From an uncultured Bacteroidaceae bacterium (lineage in GTDB: Bacteria; Bacteroidota; Bacteroidia; Bacteroidales; Bacteroidaceae), in the NCBI GenBank assembly GCA_905235305.1, contig CAJOLC010000017.1, positions 1 through 64,000 on the forward strand: a stretch of 64,000 bases of DNA, written 5' to 3'. Both the position numbers and the translations under genes were made by a program. The notes below the pieces were generated by a model, which saw only the letters and a list, made by a program, of their open reading frames with translations, was not told where the DNA came from and did not search any database. This document shows positions 17,539-25,777 of the stretch, piece by piece. Position 1 is the stretch's first letter. Every line of letters begins with the position of its first letter.

Positions 17539-18305
17539 GAGGGGATGAATTCTGTGTGAATGGTATTCGACGGATCTTCTATAAGGTCTGGGATGATGCC
17601 GTCTCGGTTGCCGTTTGCCACGATGACGCGAATGCCGGCACGGGCCACGGAGAGTGCTGTCCCGGCTTTCGATGTCATGCCGCCACGGCCTGCACTGCTC
17701 TTGCTCGGCAGGATGAATTGGCTCACGTCATCGTCTGCCTTCACGACACGTATGACCTCGCTGCCTGCCTCGGATGGGTTGCCGTTGTAAAGCCCATCGA
17801 CACCTGTCAGGAGGATAAGAGCCTCGGCTTCTATCATCCTGGCCATAAGGCCCGAGAGCTCATCGTTGTCGGTGAACATCAGTTCTTCGATGCTTACAGT
17901 GTCGTTCTCGTTAACGATGGGAAGCACTCCGTTCTCGAGCATGACTTCAAGGCACGCCCTTTGATTCTGGTAGGAGCGTTCGCTCTGGAAGTTCTCTTTA
18001 GTCGTCAGGACTTGTCCGATGTGGATATTGTACTCACGGAACAACTCGTAGTAGAGGCCGGTGAGCTTCACCTGTCCCATGGCGGAGAAGAGTTGCCGCT
18101 GTTCCACCGAGTCGAGAGAGTGGTCAACCTTAAGTTCTCCTCTGCCACAAGCGACGGCTCCACTCGTGACAAGTACCACGTCGTAGTCGCGTTCCCGTAG
18201 CCAAGCTATCTGGTCGACAAGGGCGGACATACGTGTGATGTCAAGTTTTCCCTTGCCTGTTGTGAGGACATTGCTGCCCACTTTCACCACGATCCTCCTT
18301 TTCAT
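17535..18305 (-). CDS. proB: Glutamate 5-kinase without PUA domain
   Basis: About 256 residues from the ATG at 18305, preferred because it gives the usual [14 protein letters not shown] start and a 4-bp overlap with proC; an in-frame start at 18326 is also open. It phosphorylates glutamate in the first step of proline synthesis. Amino-acid-kinase motifs are [34 protein letters not shown] and [22 protein letters not shown]. The C-terminal PUA domain of the 367-residue E. coli enzyme is absent; short forms of this kind are known. It overlaps proA by 4 bp. Confidence 0.92.
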   Translation of the reverse strand: MKRRIVVKVGSNVLTTGKGKLDITRMSALVDQIAWLRERDYDVVLVTSGAVACGRGELKVDHSLDSVEQRQLFSAMGQVKLTGLYYELFREYNIHIGQVLTTKENFQSERSYQNQRACLEVMLENGVLPIVNENDTVSIEELMFTDNDELSGLMARMIEAEALILLTGVDGLYNGNPSEAGSEVIRVVKADDDVSQFILPSKSSAGRGGMTSKAGTALSVARAGIRVIVANGNRDGIIPDLIEDPSNTIHTEFIPS

Positions 18306-19033
18306 TTCAGTCCAGCTTTGAGACAACGTATGACGGCTGAGTTGAAGCCGGCATGGTCGAGTTCGTTCAACCCTTTGATGGTGACACCGCCAGGCGTAGT
18401 TACTTTGTCAATGGCTACCTCGGGATGAAGTTTCGTCTCACGGAGCAAGGCGACGGCACCCTGCATGGTCTGCATGGCAATCTGCTTGGCGTCTTCGGGA
18501 TAGAAACCCATCTCGACACCACCTTCCGTCATAGCCCGGAGGAAACGCATGACGTAGGCAATGCCGCATCCTGCCATCATCATGCCTGCCGACATGAGTC
18601 GCTGCGGCACAATCCTGCATTGTCCGACCTTCTCGAAGAGCTTTGCGGCCTTCTTCGCCTGCGGTGATTCTTCCACGAAGGTCATGCTTTCGCCGAACTC
18701 GGCTGCGATGTTGGGCATGACATACACGTCGATGCGTTCGTGACGGACGCCGGCGGCAACGGAGATGAGAAGCTTGCCCTCCAGTTCCGGCATGATTTCC
18801 TCGATGACTTGCTGCACGAGCCAAGGCTTCACGGCAAGCACCACGACATCAGCTTCCTTGACAGCCTGTCGGTTGTCGAGCGTTGTCGTGATGTACGGAC
18901 AAGCCTTCTTGAGGTCATCAAGCGTCTGTTGAGTACGGGCGGTGGCTGTGATGTCGAGCGTCACGTCCCGAGTAGCAAAGCCTTTGACAAGGGCTCCACC
19001 CATGTTGCCCGTGCCTATTATGGTTATTTTCAT
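18302..19033 (-). CDS. proC: Pyrroline-5-carboxylate reductase
   Basis: 243 residues. Catalyses the last step of proline synthesis, NAD(P)H-dependent reduction of pyrroline-5-carboxylate. The Rossmann start IIGTGNMGGALVKGF (residues 4-18), ADVVVLAVKPWL, LISVAAGV and the C-terminal family signature KVTTPGGVTIKGLNELDHAGF are clear. Slightly shorter than typical (about 260-280). It overlaps argD upstream by 4 bp and proB downstream by 4 bp, so translation is probably coupled. It links proline synthesis to the arginine genes of the operon. Confidence 0.94.
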   Translation of the reverse strand: MKITIIGTGNMGGALVKGFATRDVTLDITATARTQQTLDDLKKACPYITTTLDNRQAVKEADVVVLAVKPWLVQQVIEEIMPELEGKLLISVAAGVRHERIDVYVMPNIAAEFGESMTFVEESPQAKKAAKLFEKVGQCRIVPQRLMSAGMMMAGCGIAYVMRFLRAMTEGGVEMGFYPEDAKQIAMQTMQGAVALLRETKLHPEVAIDKVTTPGGVTIKGLNELDHAGFNSAVIRCLKAGLK

Positions 19034-20160
19034 TGCAATACTGCTTTAAGTTTCGATACGAATTGGTCGGCTTCCTGTTTTGTGAGGCAGAGAGGCGGCA
19101 GCAGACGGAGCACGTTGGTGCCAGAGCAGCCGGTGAAACAATGTTGTTCCTTGACGAGTCGCTGGCGGGGTTCCTTGTAGGGGATGTCCAGCTCGATGCC
19201 AATCATGAGACCGCGTCCGCGCACCTCCACGACGTGTGGAAGGTTGGCATTTCTGAGGGCCTCCATCAGGTATTCACCCACCTGGGCCGCATTCTCCACG
19301 AGATGTTCGCCCTCGATGATGTCGAGTACGGCTATCGCGCCAGCACAGGCCAGGTGATTCCCGCCGAAAGTGGTGCCGAGCTGTCCGTAGACGGGTTTGA
19401 ACTCGGGACTGATGAGGACGGCACTCATCGGGAATCCATTGCAGATGCCTTTGGCGACGGTTATCATGTCGGGACGAATGCCGAGGTGCTGATGGGCGAA
19501 AAATTTTCCGCTACGTCCGTAGCCGCATTGTATCTCGTCACAGATGAGGACGGTGCCGTTGTCCCGACACAGCTGCTGCAACTGCTGCAGGAAGTCGGCT
19601 TCGACAAGTCGGATGCCGCCCACGCCCTGTATACATTCCACGATGCATGCGCAGACATCTCCCTTCTCGAGTTCAGTCTTCCAGGGCTCGATGTCGTTAA
19701 TGGGGAGGTATGTTACATGGCCGTTGGCATTGACGGGAGCAATGATCTTTGGATTTGCGGTTGCTTCCACTGCCAGGGATGTGCGGCCGTGGAAGGCTTT
19801 TTCAAGAGAGAGGATGCGTGTCCTGCCCGTGTGAAAGGAGGCGAGCTTCAGCGCGTTCTCGTTGGCTTCGGCACCACTGTTGACCAGGAAGAGCTGGTAG
19901 TCTTCGTAGCCGCAGGCTTTGCCGAGGCGTCGGGCGAACTCTCGTTGCAGGGGATTTTGCACGGAGTTGCTGTAGAAGCCAAGTGTCTGGAGCTGTCTGG
20001 TCATTGCTTCCACGTAGTGGGGATGGCAGTGACCGACGCTGACGACTGCATGGCCGCCATAGAGGTCGAGGTATTCCTGTCCCTCGCTATCCCAGACGGT
20101 GCAACCCTTGCCACGGGCAATGGTCACGTCCATCAGCGGATATACATCAAATAGATTCAT
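19030..20160 (-). CDS. argD: Acylornithine aminotransferase
   Basis: 376 residues, class III PLP aminotransferase. It converts N-acyl-glutamate semialdehyde to N-acyl-ornithine; given the argF' partner the acyl group is probably succinyl. Visible motifs: YLDLYGGHAVVSVGHCHPHY, the VNSGAEANENALKLAS phosphate-binding segment, LICDEIQCGYGRSGKFFAH, and the PLP lysine in MITVAKGICNGFPMSAVL. Full length. It starts about 30 bases after argC and overlaps proC by 4 bp. Confidence 0.94.
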   Translation of the reverse strand: MNLFDVYPLMDVTIARGKGCTVWDSEGQEYLDLYGGHAVVSVGHCHPHYVEAMTRQLQTLGFYSNSVQNPLQREFARRLGKACGYEDYQLFLVNSGAEANENALKLASFHTGRTRILSLEKAFHGRTSLAVEATANPKIIAPVNANGHVTYLPINDIEPWKTELEKGDVCACIVECIQGVGGIRLVEADFLQQLQQLCRDNGTVLICDEIQCGYGRSGKFFAHQHLGIRPDMITVAKGICNGFPMSAVLISPEFKPVYGQLGTTFGGNHLACAGAIAVLDIIEGEHLVENAAQVGEYLMEALRNANLPHVVEVRGRGLMIGIELDIPYKEPRQRLVKEQHCFTGCSGTNVLRLLPPLCLTKQEADQFVSKLKAVLQ

Positions 20161-20189
20161 AATTCAAAGGTTCAAGATTCGTAATATTC

Positions 20190-21219
20190 TTAGAAGGCAC
20201 TTGCCTTGAGTCGGAGTCCTTCACGTTCGTCGAGGCCGAACATCAGGTTCATGTTCTGCACGGCTTGCCCGACGGCTCCCTTCAGGAGATTGTCGATGCA
20301 GGATATCATGAGCAGTTGGTCCTGGTATTTTTCCACGTAAACCAAGGCCTTGTTAGTGTTGACGACCTGCTTCATGTCTGGACTCTTCGTGACGAAGTGC
20401 GTGAAGGCAGCGTCCTTGTAATAGTCGGCATAGACCTGTTGCACCTGTTCCAGAGGCACATCACACTTGGCGTAGGCGGTGACGAAGATGCCTCGGGTGA
20501 AGCATCCTCTCTGCGGGATGAAGAGCACGCGACCTTCGTAGCCAGGCTGAAGCTCCTGCACCGTCTGGTTGATCTCCAGCAGATGCTGGTGGGTGAATGT
20601 CTTGTAGACGGAGATGTTGTCGTTGCGCCAGGAGAAATGTGTGGTGGCTCCGGGCTTCTGACCTGCGCCGGTGCTGCCCGTGATGCCGTTTACATGGATG
20701 TCGCCGCTGATGATGCCCGACTTCAGGGCAGGCAACAAGGCGAGCTGGATGCAAGTGGCAAAGCAGCCGGGATTGGCGAGGCGTTGGCAGCCGCGAATCG
20801 TCTCGCGATGCGTCTCGGGCAGTCCGTAGACGAACCGCCACTTTGTCTCCCCCCGAGGAGGGAGTACCATTGACGCGTGACACCTCCCCTTCGGGGGAGG
20901 CTGGGAGGGGGCTTATGCGGAAGTCCTGTGCCAGGTCGATGATCTTGACGTTCTCCGGAATCTCATGCTCCTTCAGGAAGGCCTCGCTCTTGCCGTGGCC
21001 GAAGCAGAAGAAGACGACATCCACCTGGTCGAACGGCATTTCGCTGGTGAAGCAGAGGTCCGTCTCGCCGACGAGACCTTCGTGGACATCGCCGACGGGA
21101 TTGCCGGCGTTGCTCTCGCTGTTGGCAAAGACAATCTCTGCCTCGGGATGCCCCAGGAGCACCCGTATCAGTTCGCCGCCGGTGTAGCCGGCAGCGCCAA
21201 GTATTCCTACTTTTACCAT
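20190..21219 (-). pseudogene. argC: N-acyl-glutamyl-phosphate reductase, palindromic insert and frame break
   Basis: ArgC makes N-acyl-glutamate semialdehyde. The N-terminal 102 codons (GILGAAGYTGGELIRVLLGH to LAQDFRI) run from 21219. The rest (FVYGLPETHRE, NPGCFATC with the catalytic cysteine, GSTGAGQKPGATTHFSWRN) lies in the +1 frame, ending at 20190. Between them is about 72 bp of GC-rich palindromic sequence (20842-20913) with no counterpart in the family. A six-base C-run at 20849-20854 (plus strand) is one base too long: with five, one 343-codon frame with a 24-residue insert would result. Whether this is a real mutation, a slippage site or a sequencing error cannot be told here. Confidence 0.88.
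20842..20913. repeat. GC-rich palindromic insert within argC
   Basis: The insert contains CCTCCCCTTCGGGGGAGG (20883-20900), a tight hairpin, and a second imperfect hairpin CTCCCCCCGAGGAGGGAG near 20847-20864. It interrupts argC between the DFRI and FVYGLPE motifs. Coding it in frame would add SPLPASPEGE-like residues, typical of intragenic palindromic elements. Confidence 0.75.
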
Positions 21220-21249
21220 AATCTTATCTTTACATCAGAGCCGGCAGGA

Positions 21250-21337
21250 AACGCGACGCGTCCCGTTGGTGATTGAGACACGTCCCTCTGATGAACGCGA
21301 CGCGTCCCGTTGAGGATTGGGACACGTCCCTCTGGCC
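21250..21337. repeat. 44-bp direct repeat made of 22-bp units, between argG and argC
   Basis: Two 44-bp copies (21250-21293, 21294-21337) differ at only a few positions. Each splits into two 22-bp halves sharing GAC(G/A)CGTCCC at the same offset, so the stretch is really a four-unit, 22-bp-period array. It fills most of the 146-bp gap between argG and argC inside the operon. Confidence 0.85.
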
Positions 21338-21365
21338 GACTTCACTTGTCTTGCTGGAGAACTGC

Positions 21366-22568
21366 CTACTTCCTTTCGTCGGGATGAGCCAGATAATAGG
21401 CACGGAGAGCCGTGGAGGTCACCTTGATGAAACCCTTGGCGTCCTCGCTCGACCAGGCTTTCGCCGTCTCGCCATACTCGCCGAGTTTGTTCTTGACTAA
21501 GTCGTTGGGGCTGTCCACGCCTACTGTCTGGAAGCAGAGCGGGCGGAGTTCGAGGGTCACTTCGCCACTGACATTCCTCTGACTGCTCGTGAGCATCGCC
21601 TCGATATCTGGCATGACGGGCTCCAGGTACTGACTTTCGTGCAGGAACATGCCATACCAGTTGGCCACCTGTTCCTTCCAATATTGTTGCCACTTCGACA
21701 GGGTGAACTTCTCCAGGTAACGGTGGGCGCCGATGATGAGCATGGGAGCTGCGGCCTCGAAGCCCACGCGACCCTTGATGCCGATAATGGTGTCGCCCAC
21801 GTGGCAGTCGCGTCCGATGCCGTAGCGGGCACCTATCTCCTCGACCTTCTGTATGGCCTTGATCTTGTCGTCGAAGTGTTCCCCGTTGACGGAGCATATC
21901 TCGCCCTTGTCGAAACCTATCTTCAGCAGCTCCGGCCCCTCTTCTGTCGGATGCTTCAGGTAAGCGCTCTCCGGCAAGCCTTGCTTTGAGTCGAGGATTT
22001 CACCGCCGCAGATGCTCGTGCCCCACAAGCCGACATTGTAGCTGTATTTAAGCTTCGTGAAGTCTGCGAAGTAACCATTCTTGTTGAGGTAGTCCACCTC
22101 TTCCTGACGGGAGAGATTGCCGTCGCGGGTCAGCGTGATGATTTCCACGCCCGGACACATCACGAGGAAGGTCATGTCGAAACGTATCTGGTCGTTGCCC
22201 GCGCCCGTAGAACCGTGGGCAATGGCCGTGGCACCAATCTCCTTGGCATACCTCGCGATGGCCAAAGCTTGAAAGATGCGCTCGCTCGACACACTGATCG
22301 GGTAGCAGTTATTGCGCAGAACATTGCCGAAGACCATGTACTTCAGCGACTTCTCGTAGTATTCCTGCGTCACGTCGAGCGTAACGTATTGCTTGGCTCC
22401 AAGCTTGTAGGCGTTCTCTTCGTTTGCTTTAAGCTGCTCGGCACTGAAGCCTCCCGTGTTGGCACATGCAGCGTAAACTTCATAACCCTTCTCTTTCGCC
22501 AGGTACATCACCGTGTAGCTGGTGTCAAGACCGCCACTGAAGGCGACCACTACTTTCTTTTTTTCCAT
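21366..22568 (-). CDS. argG: Argininosuccinate synthase
   Basis: 400 residues. Joins citrulline and aspartate with ATP. The N-type ATP pyrophosphatase loop AFSGGLDTSYTVMYLA (residues 9-24), VYAACANTGG, AIAHGSTGAGNDQIRFD and GRVGFEAAAPML are all present. It belongs to the divergent Bacteroidota branch, which differs from the E. coli and mammalian type in the aspartate/citrulline region but is full length. It lies 20 bases after the GNAT gene. The 3' gap to argC holds the 22-bp-period repeat. Confidence 0.94.
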   Translation of the reverse strand: MEKKKVVVAFSGGLDTSYTVMYLAKEKGYEVYAACANTGGFSAEQLKANEENAYKLGAKQYVTLDVTQEYYEKSLKYMVFGNVLRNNCYPISVSSERIFQALAIARYAKEIGATAIAHGSTGAGNDQIRFDMTFLVMCPGVEIITLTRDGNLSRQEEVDYLNKNGYFADFTKLKYSYNVGLWGTSICGGEILDSKQGLPESAYLKHPTEEGPELLKIGFDKGEICSVNGEHFDDKIKAIQKVEEIGARYGIGRDCHVGDTIIGIKGRVGFEAAAPMLIIGAHRYLEKFTLSKWQQYWKEQVANWYGMFLHESQYLEPVMPDIEAMLTSSQRNVSGEVTLELRPLCFQTVGVDSPNDLVKNKLGEYGETAKAWSSEDAKGFIKVTSTALRAYYLAHPDERK

Positions 22569-22588
22569 ATATCTATTTATATCGTTTC

Positions 22589-23224
22589 TTATTCAATTCC
22601 ACGCAAGACCAGTGTCCGCATCACGTCCTTGATGACCTCGAGCGACGTCGGCTCGCCCTTATGCTTGTCAGGATCCCACAGCATACCCGTGCAGACACAG
22701 AACTTCCGATTCTTCGCTTCGAGGATATCGTGGTTAATGCAGCCCTGACATCCGTGCCAGAAAGCATCGTCGTCAGTCAGCTGATTGAAGCTCACGGGCA
22801 CATAACCGAGCGCAGTATTCATCTTCATCACGGCATCGCCACTCGTCAGGCTGAATATCTTGGCATGAGGCCAACGCAGACGCGCCAGCGTGAAAGTGTA
22901 GTCTTTTATGCGCTTGGCGACACCCATGCCCTGATAATCGGGGTGGACTATCAGGCCGGAAGTGGTGACATAATGCTTGTTGCCCCACGTCTCGATGTAA
23001 CTGAAGCCCACAAACGTCTCGCCATCCAAAGCCAGGACAGCCTTCCCTTCCTTCATCTTCATGGCCACGTACTCGTGGGTTCTCTCGGCAATGCCAGTCC
23101 CACGTCTGCGCGCGGCCTCGCGGATGGTGTCTATAATCGTATCGACATACTTCTCGTGTTCGGCATCTGCCACCAGTACTTTTATGTTTTCGCTCTTGAT
23201 ATCTTTCATGTCTTTATTCTTCAA
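22589..23224 (-). CDS. GNAT acyltransferase with C-terminal cysteine cluster
   Basis: 211 residues. A GNAT fold with the acyl-CoA loop LIVHPDYQGMGVAKRI (about 105-120) and preceding beta strands (FVGFSYIETWG). The C-terminal third carries a CxxC and a CxC (HGCQGCIN at about 156-163, then FCVCTGML), a possible metal or iron-sulfur site rarely seen in GNAT enzymes. Its fixed place between argR and argG makes it a candidate for the first step, N-acylation (acetyl or succinyl) of glutamate; no other argA or argJ gene is in the window. That role is inference. Confidence 0.85.
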   Translation of the reverse strand: MKNKDMKDIKSENIKVLVADAEHEKYVDTIIDTIREAARRRGTGIAERTHEYVAMKMKEGKAVLALDGETFVGFSYIETWGNKHYVTTSGLIVHPDYQGMGVAKRIKDYTFTLARLRWPHAKIFSLTSGDAVMKMNTALGYVPVSFNQLTDDDAFWHGCQGCINHDILEAKNRKFCVCTGMLWDPDKHKGEPTSLEVIKDVMRTLVLRGIE

Positions 23225-23266
23225 ACTTCATCCTTTCGCTTTTTCAATCTTTCATTATTTCTATTC

Positions 23267-23734
23267 TCAACTCAGCTTTGGAAACATGTCGCAGATAAGA
23301 TTCCCTGCCACTTCCCTGTCCGCGTCCTCAGAAAGCACCACGATAACCGTGTCGTCGCCAGCGACTGTACCAAGGAAGAACGGACTCTTGATGTTATCCA
23401 CATCGTAAGCCACCATGCTGGCATGGCCGGGTGGAGTGTGGACGACCATCAAGTTGCCCGAAAAATTCAGGCGCCACTTCGTCTGATTTATCTCTTCGAC
23501 TGTAGGGACAGGCTCGAACTGGCCATCACGAGGCAAGGCATAAACGCTGAGTCCACTGCGGACACGAACCTTGCTGATGCGCAACTTCTTGAGATCGCGG
23601 CTCAAAGTTGTCTGCGTCGTAAAGAACCCTTCTTCCTTGAGTGCCGCGAGCAACTCTTCTTGACTCTCTAGGCTCGTCGTGCTGACAATCTTGCGAATTG
23701 CCTGCATCCTCGACTTTCTGTCTTGTTTCTCCAT
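23267..23734 (-). CDS. argR: Arginine repressor
   Basis: About 155 residues from the second ATG (MEKQDRKSRMQAIRKIV); an ATG four codons earlier (23746) is also possible. The N-terminal winged helix shows FFTTQTTLSRDLKKLRISKV, the usual ArgR DNA-binding segment. The C-terminal domain has the arginine-binding and hexamer region LGTVAGDDTVIVVL, including the GDD signature. First gene of the cluster and probably its own repressor: four TGCATA-like sites lie just upstream. Confidence 0.94.
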   Translation of the reverse strand: MEKQDRKSRMQAIRKIVSTTSLESQEELLAALKEEGFFTTQTTLSRDLKKLRISKVRVRSGLSVYALPRDGQFEPVPTVEEINQTKWRLNFSGNLMVVHTPPGHASMVAYDVDNIKSPFFLGTVAGDDTVIVVLSEDADREVAGNLICDMFPKLS

Positions 23735-23762
23735 AAGACTACACATTTTAGAATTGCGGGTG

Positions 23763-23770
23763 CAAAGTTA
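23763..23770 (-). promoter_or_regulatory. -7 box for argR operon
   Basis: TAACTTTG on the minus strand, 29 bases upstream of the chosen argR start. The -33 position overlaps the first putative operator. Confidence 0.55.
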
Positions 23771-23780
23771 CAACTTTTTA

Positions 23781-23868
23781 TGCAAAACTGCACAACTTTC
23801 CCTGCATAATATGCGCCATTTGGAGGATTTTCGTGCATAAGAGCACCATTTTACCTGCATATTTGAGG
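23781..23868. promoter_or_regulatory. Candidate ArgR operator array
   Basis: Four similar 12-base sites start at 23781 (TGCAAAACTGCA), 23803 (TGCATAATATGC), 23834 (TGCATAAGAGCA) and 23856 (TGCATATTTGAG). Spacings are 22, 31 and 22 bp, about two, three and two helical turns. The second contains the palindrome GCATA-A-TATGC. This fits co-operative hexamer binding by ArgR at its own promoter. It is inferred from position and pattern only. Confidence 0.5.
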
Positions 23869-23898
23869 TTTTTGTAGTGAGAGAGGAGGAAAGAGGAC

Positions 23899-25194
23899 TC
23901 ATCCTTCGAGTACATTCAAGTGCACAAGTTCAATCTTGGTAGCAGTCTTCTTGGTGACTTTGAACTCCCACTTCCCTATTCGAATCGGCTCGTTCAGCTT
24001 GGGGAAATTCTGGAATTCATAAAGAATAAAGCCGCCGACGGTCAGGTACTCGTCACTCTCCGGCAAATCAAGGTCGAGCAATTCGTTGGCTTGTGCTATC
24101 TCGAGACGTCCCGAAAGCAGATATTCGCCCGGAGCCGTCTGCTTGGCAGTATAGTTCTTACTGTCGTGCTCGTCCTCTATCTCACCAAAAATCTCCTCGA
24201 CAAGGTCCTCCATCGTGACGATTCCACTCGTGCCGCCGAACTCGTCGACGATAACAGCGAGCGACCGCTTCTGGTTAATGAAGATGCCCAGAAGCTTCCG
24301 GGCATTCATCGTCTCGGGTACAATCGCCACCTCGTGGATGTGATTCGTCCAGTCTTCATCCTTGTCGAGGCGGAACATCTCTACCGTATGGATATAGCCT
24401 ACGATGTCGTCTATGTCCTCTTTATAGACGATAATCTTGCTGTGCCCACTTTCAACGAACTGGAGGCGCAGCTCCTCCAGCGAGGTTTCTACAGAGACAG
24501 CCGACACCTCGGTACGTGGGACGATGCAGTCTCTGACCTTGACGGAACTGAAGTCGAGCGCATTCTGGAATATCTTTACCTCGTCCTCGATGTCCTCTTC
24601 ATCCGTTGCCTTCTCGATGTTGCTTTGAATAAGATAGTCGAGGTCCTCGCGAGTAAAAGTCTTTGCAGGCCTTGCCTTCTTCACCTTCTCGCCAGCCATC
24701 CATAGCAGACACTTCCCGAGCGAGCTCGTGAATTTGCTGATGGGCCACAATATTATATAAAAGATGTAGGCAGGCAACGCGAAGACACGCATCATCTTAT
24801 TGGGGTTGATGCGGAAGAGCGTCTTTGGAATGAACTCGCCCGTTACGAGGACAATCAAGGTTGCTATAATGGTTTGCAGAAACAGGCAGAGAGCCTCGTT
24901 GGGACAACTGCCGTCCTCCACATGGATGCCAAGCGGGATAAGCATAAGGCCGTTCACGATTCTGGCCATCAGCATGCCGTAAACCACGAGGGCTATATTG
25001 TTCCCGACAAGCAACGTGGAGATAAAGCTGTTGGGATGTCTGTAGAACACATCAATGAGACGAGCCGTGAAGCCCTGCTCTTCTCTGTCCATCTCGAAAC
25101 GCAACTTGCTGCTCGAGACGAAAGCTATCTCCATGCCAGAGAAAAAAGCCGAGAGAACAAGGATGACTATGGTGGCGATGTACAGATTTATCAT
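23899..25194 (-). CDS. CNNM/CorC-type membrane protein with CBS pair
   Basis: 431 residues. An N-terminal DUF21/CNNM membrane domain (about 1-190, four membrane segments; FFSGMEIAFVSSSKLR is the family signature) is followed by a CBS pair (about 205-335). The C-terminal CorC/HlyC domain (about 345-425; EYLLSGRLEIAQANELL) closes the protein. The family exports Mg2+/Co2+ or modulates transport, and a Bacteroidota relative, GldE, is tied to gliding and secretion. Last gene of the coaX-lptC group, 16 bases after lptC. Confidence 0.9.
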   Translation of the reverse strand: MINLYIATIVILVLSAFFSGMEIAFVSSSKLRFEMDREEQGFTARLIDVFYRHPNSFISTLLVGNNIALVVYGMLMARIVNGLMLIPLGIHVEDGSCPNEALCLFLQTIIATLIVLVTGEFIPKTLFRINPNKMMRVFALPAYIFYIILWPISKFTSSLGKCLLWMAGEKVKKARPAKTFTREDLDYLIQSNIEKATDEEDIEDEVKIFQNALDFSSVKVRDCIVPRTEVSAVSVETSLEELRLQFVESGHSKIIVYKEDIDDIVGYIHTVEMFRLDKDEDWTNHIHEVAIVPETMNARKLLGIFINQKRSLAVIVDEFGGTSGIVTMEDLVEEIFGEIEDEHDSKNYTAKQTAPGEYLLSGRLEIAQANELLDLDLPESDEYLTVGGFILYEFQNFPKLNEPIRIGKWEFKVTKKTATKIELVHLNVLEG

Positions 25195-25210
25195 TATTGC
25201 CTCAGGTTAT

Positions 25211-25777
25211 CTATCTGTTATTGGGTGCCTCCTCTACGACAGGAAAGGAGCCCTTAGAGTTGAATACTGTGTAACGCGTCATTTGTTCGTTGCTATGGAA
25301 TTCATCGCCTTCAAGTTCACGATCGGGCGTCGTGATGTGCATGTACTTCGTGTTCCATATCTCGTGGAGGTTCAAGTCCCAGAAGAGTTCTTCTGTGCGG
25401 AAGACGTCTCCCTTCACATTGCGGACGACCACTCTTCCCCGCAGTTCCCAGAGTTGTTGCCTGTGCAGGTATGCCGTATCGGACTGTACGAAGAGGTCGG
25501 TATGGAATTTCTCGTCGAAACGTTCCATGAGCAAGCCTTTCATGAACTTCCATGTAGGTGCCTCGCCATTCGTGCCGTTATAGATATCCCATTCCTCTAC
25601 GACGAGATGATAACGCATCAGGCCGCTGTCGCTGATGAGGGTATTGATGCCGGTTGAATGCATGAAGAGGAGGGAGTCCTTTGCAGGGATAGGGTCAGCC
25701 AGATGCTCTACCTCGCCGGTACAGCTGAAGGGGAGCAATAAGAGAAACAGAAGGATGGGTGAGAGGCTTCTCATCAT
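25211..25777 (-). CDS. lptC: LPS export protein LptC
   Basis: 188 residues, with a lipoprotein-type signal (LLLLPFSC, about 12-19). The mature part shows the repeated short beta strands of the LptC/LptA jelly-roll: SGLMRYHLVVEEWDIY, TDLFVQSDTAYLHRQQLWELRG, VKGDVFRTEELFWD. It handles LPS between the inner-membrane LptBFG and the periplasmic bridge. It overlaps the upstream outer-membrane-protein gene by 4 bp (ATGA). Confidence 0.85.
   Translation of the reverse strand: MMRSLSPILLFLLLLPFSCTGEVEHLADPIPAKDSLLFMHSTGINTLISDSGLMRYHLVVEEWDIYNGTNGEAPTWKFMKGLLMERFDEKFHTDLFVQSDTAYLHRQQLWELRGRVVVRNVKGDVFRTEELFWDLNLHEIWNTKYMHITTPDRELEGDEFHSNEQMTRYTVFNSKGSFPVVEEAPNNR

Noticed and set aside
13056..22748. 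Long plus-strand open frames opposite the arginine cluster (for example 14206-15774 and 19033-20154)
   Set aside because: They are antisense shadows of highly conserved genes in GC-rich DNA, with no protein family features of their own.
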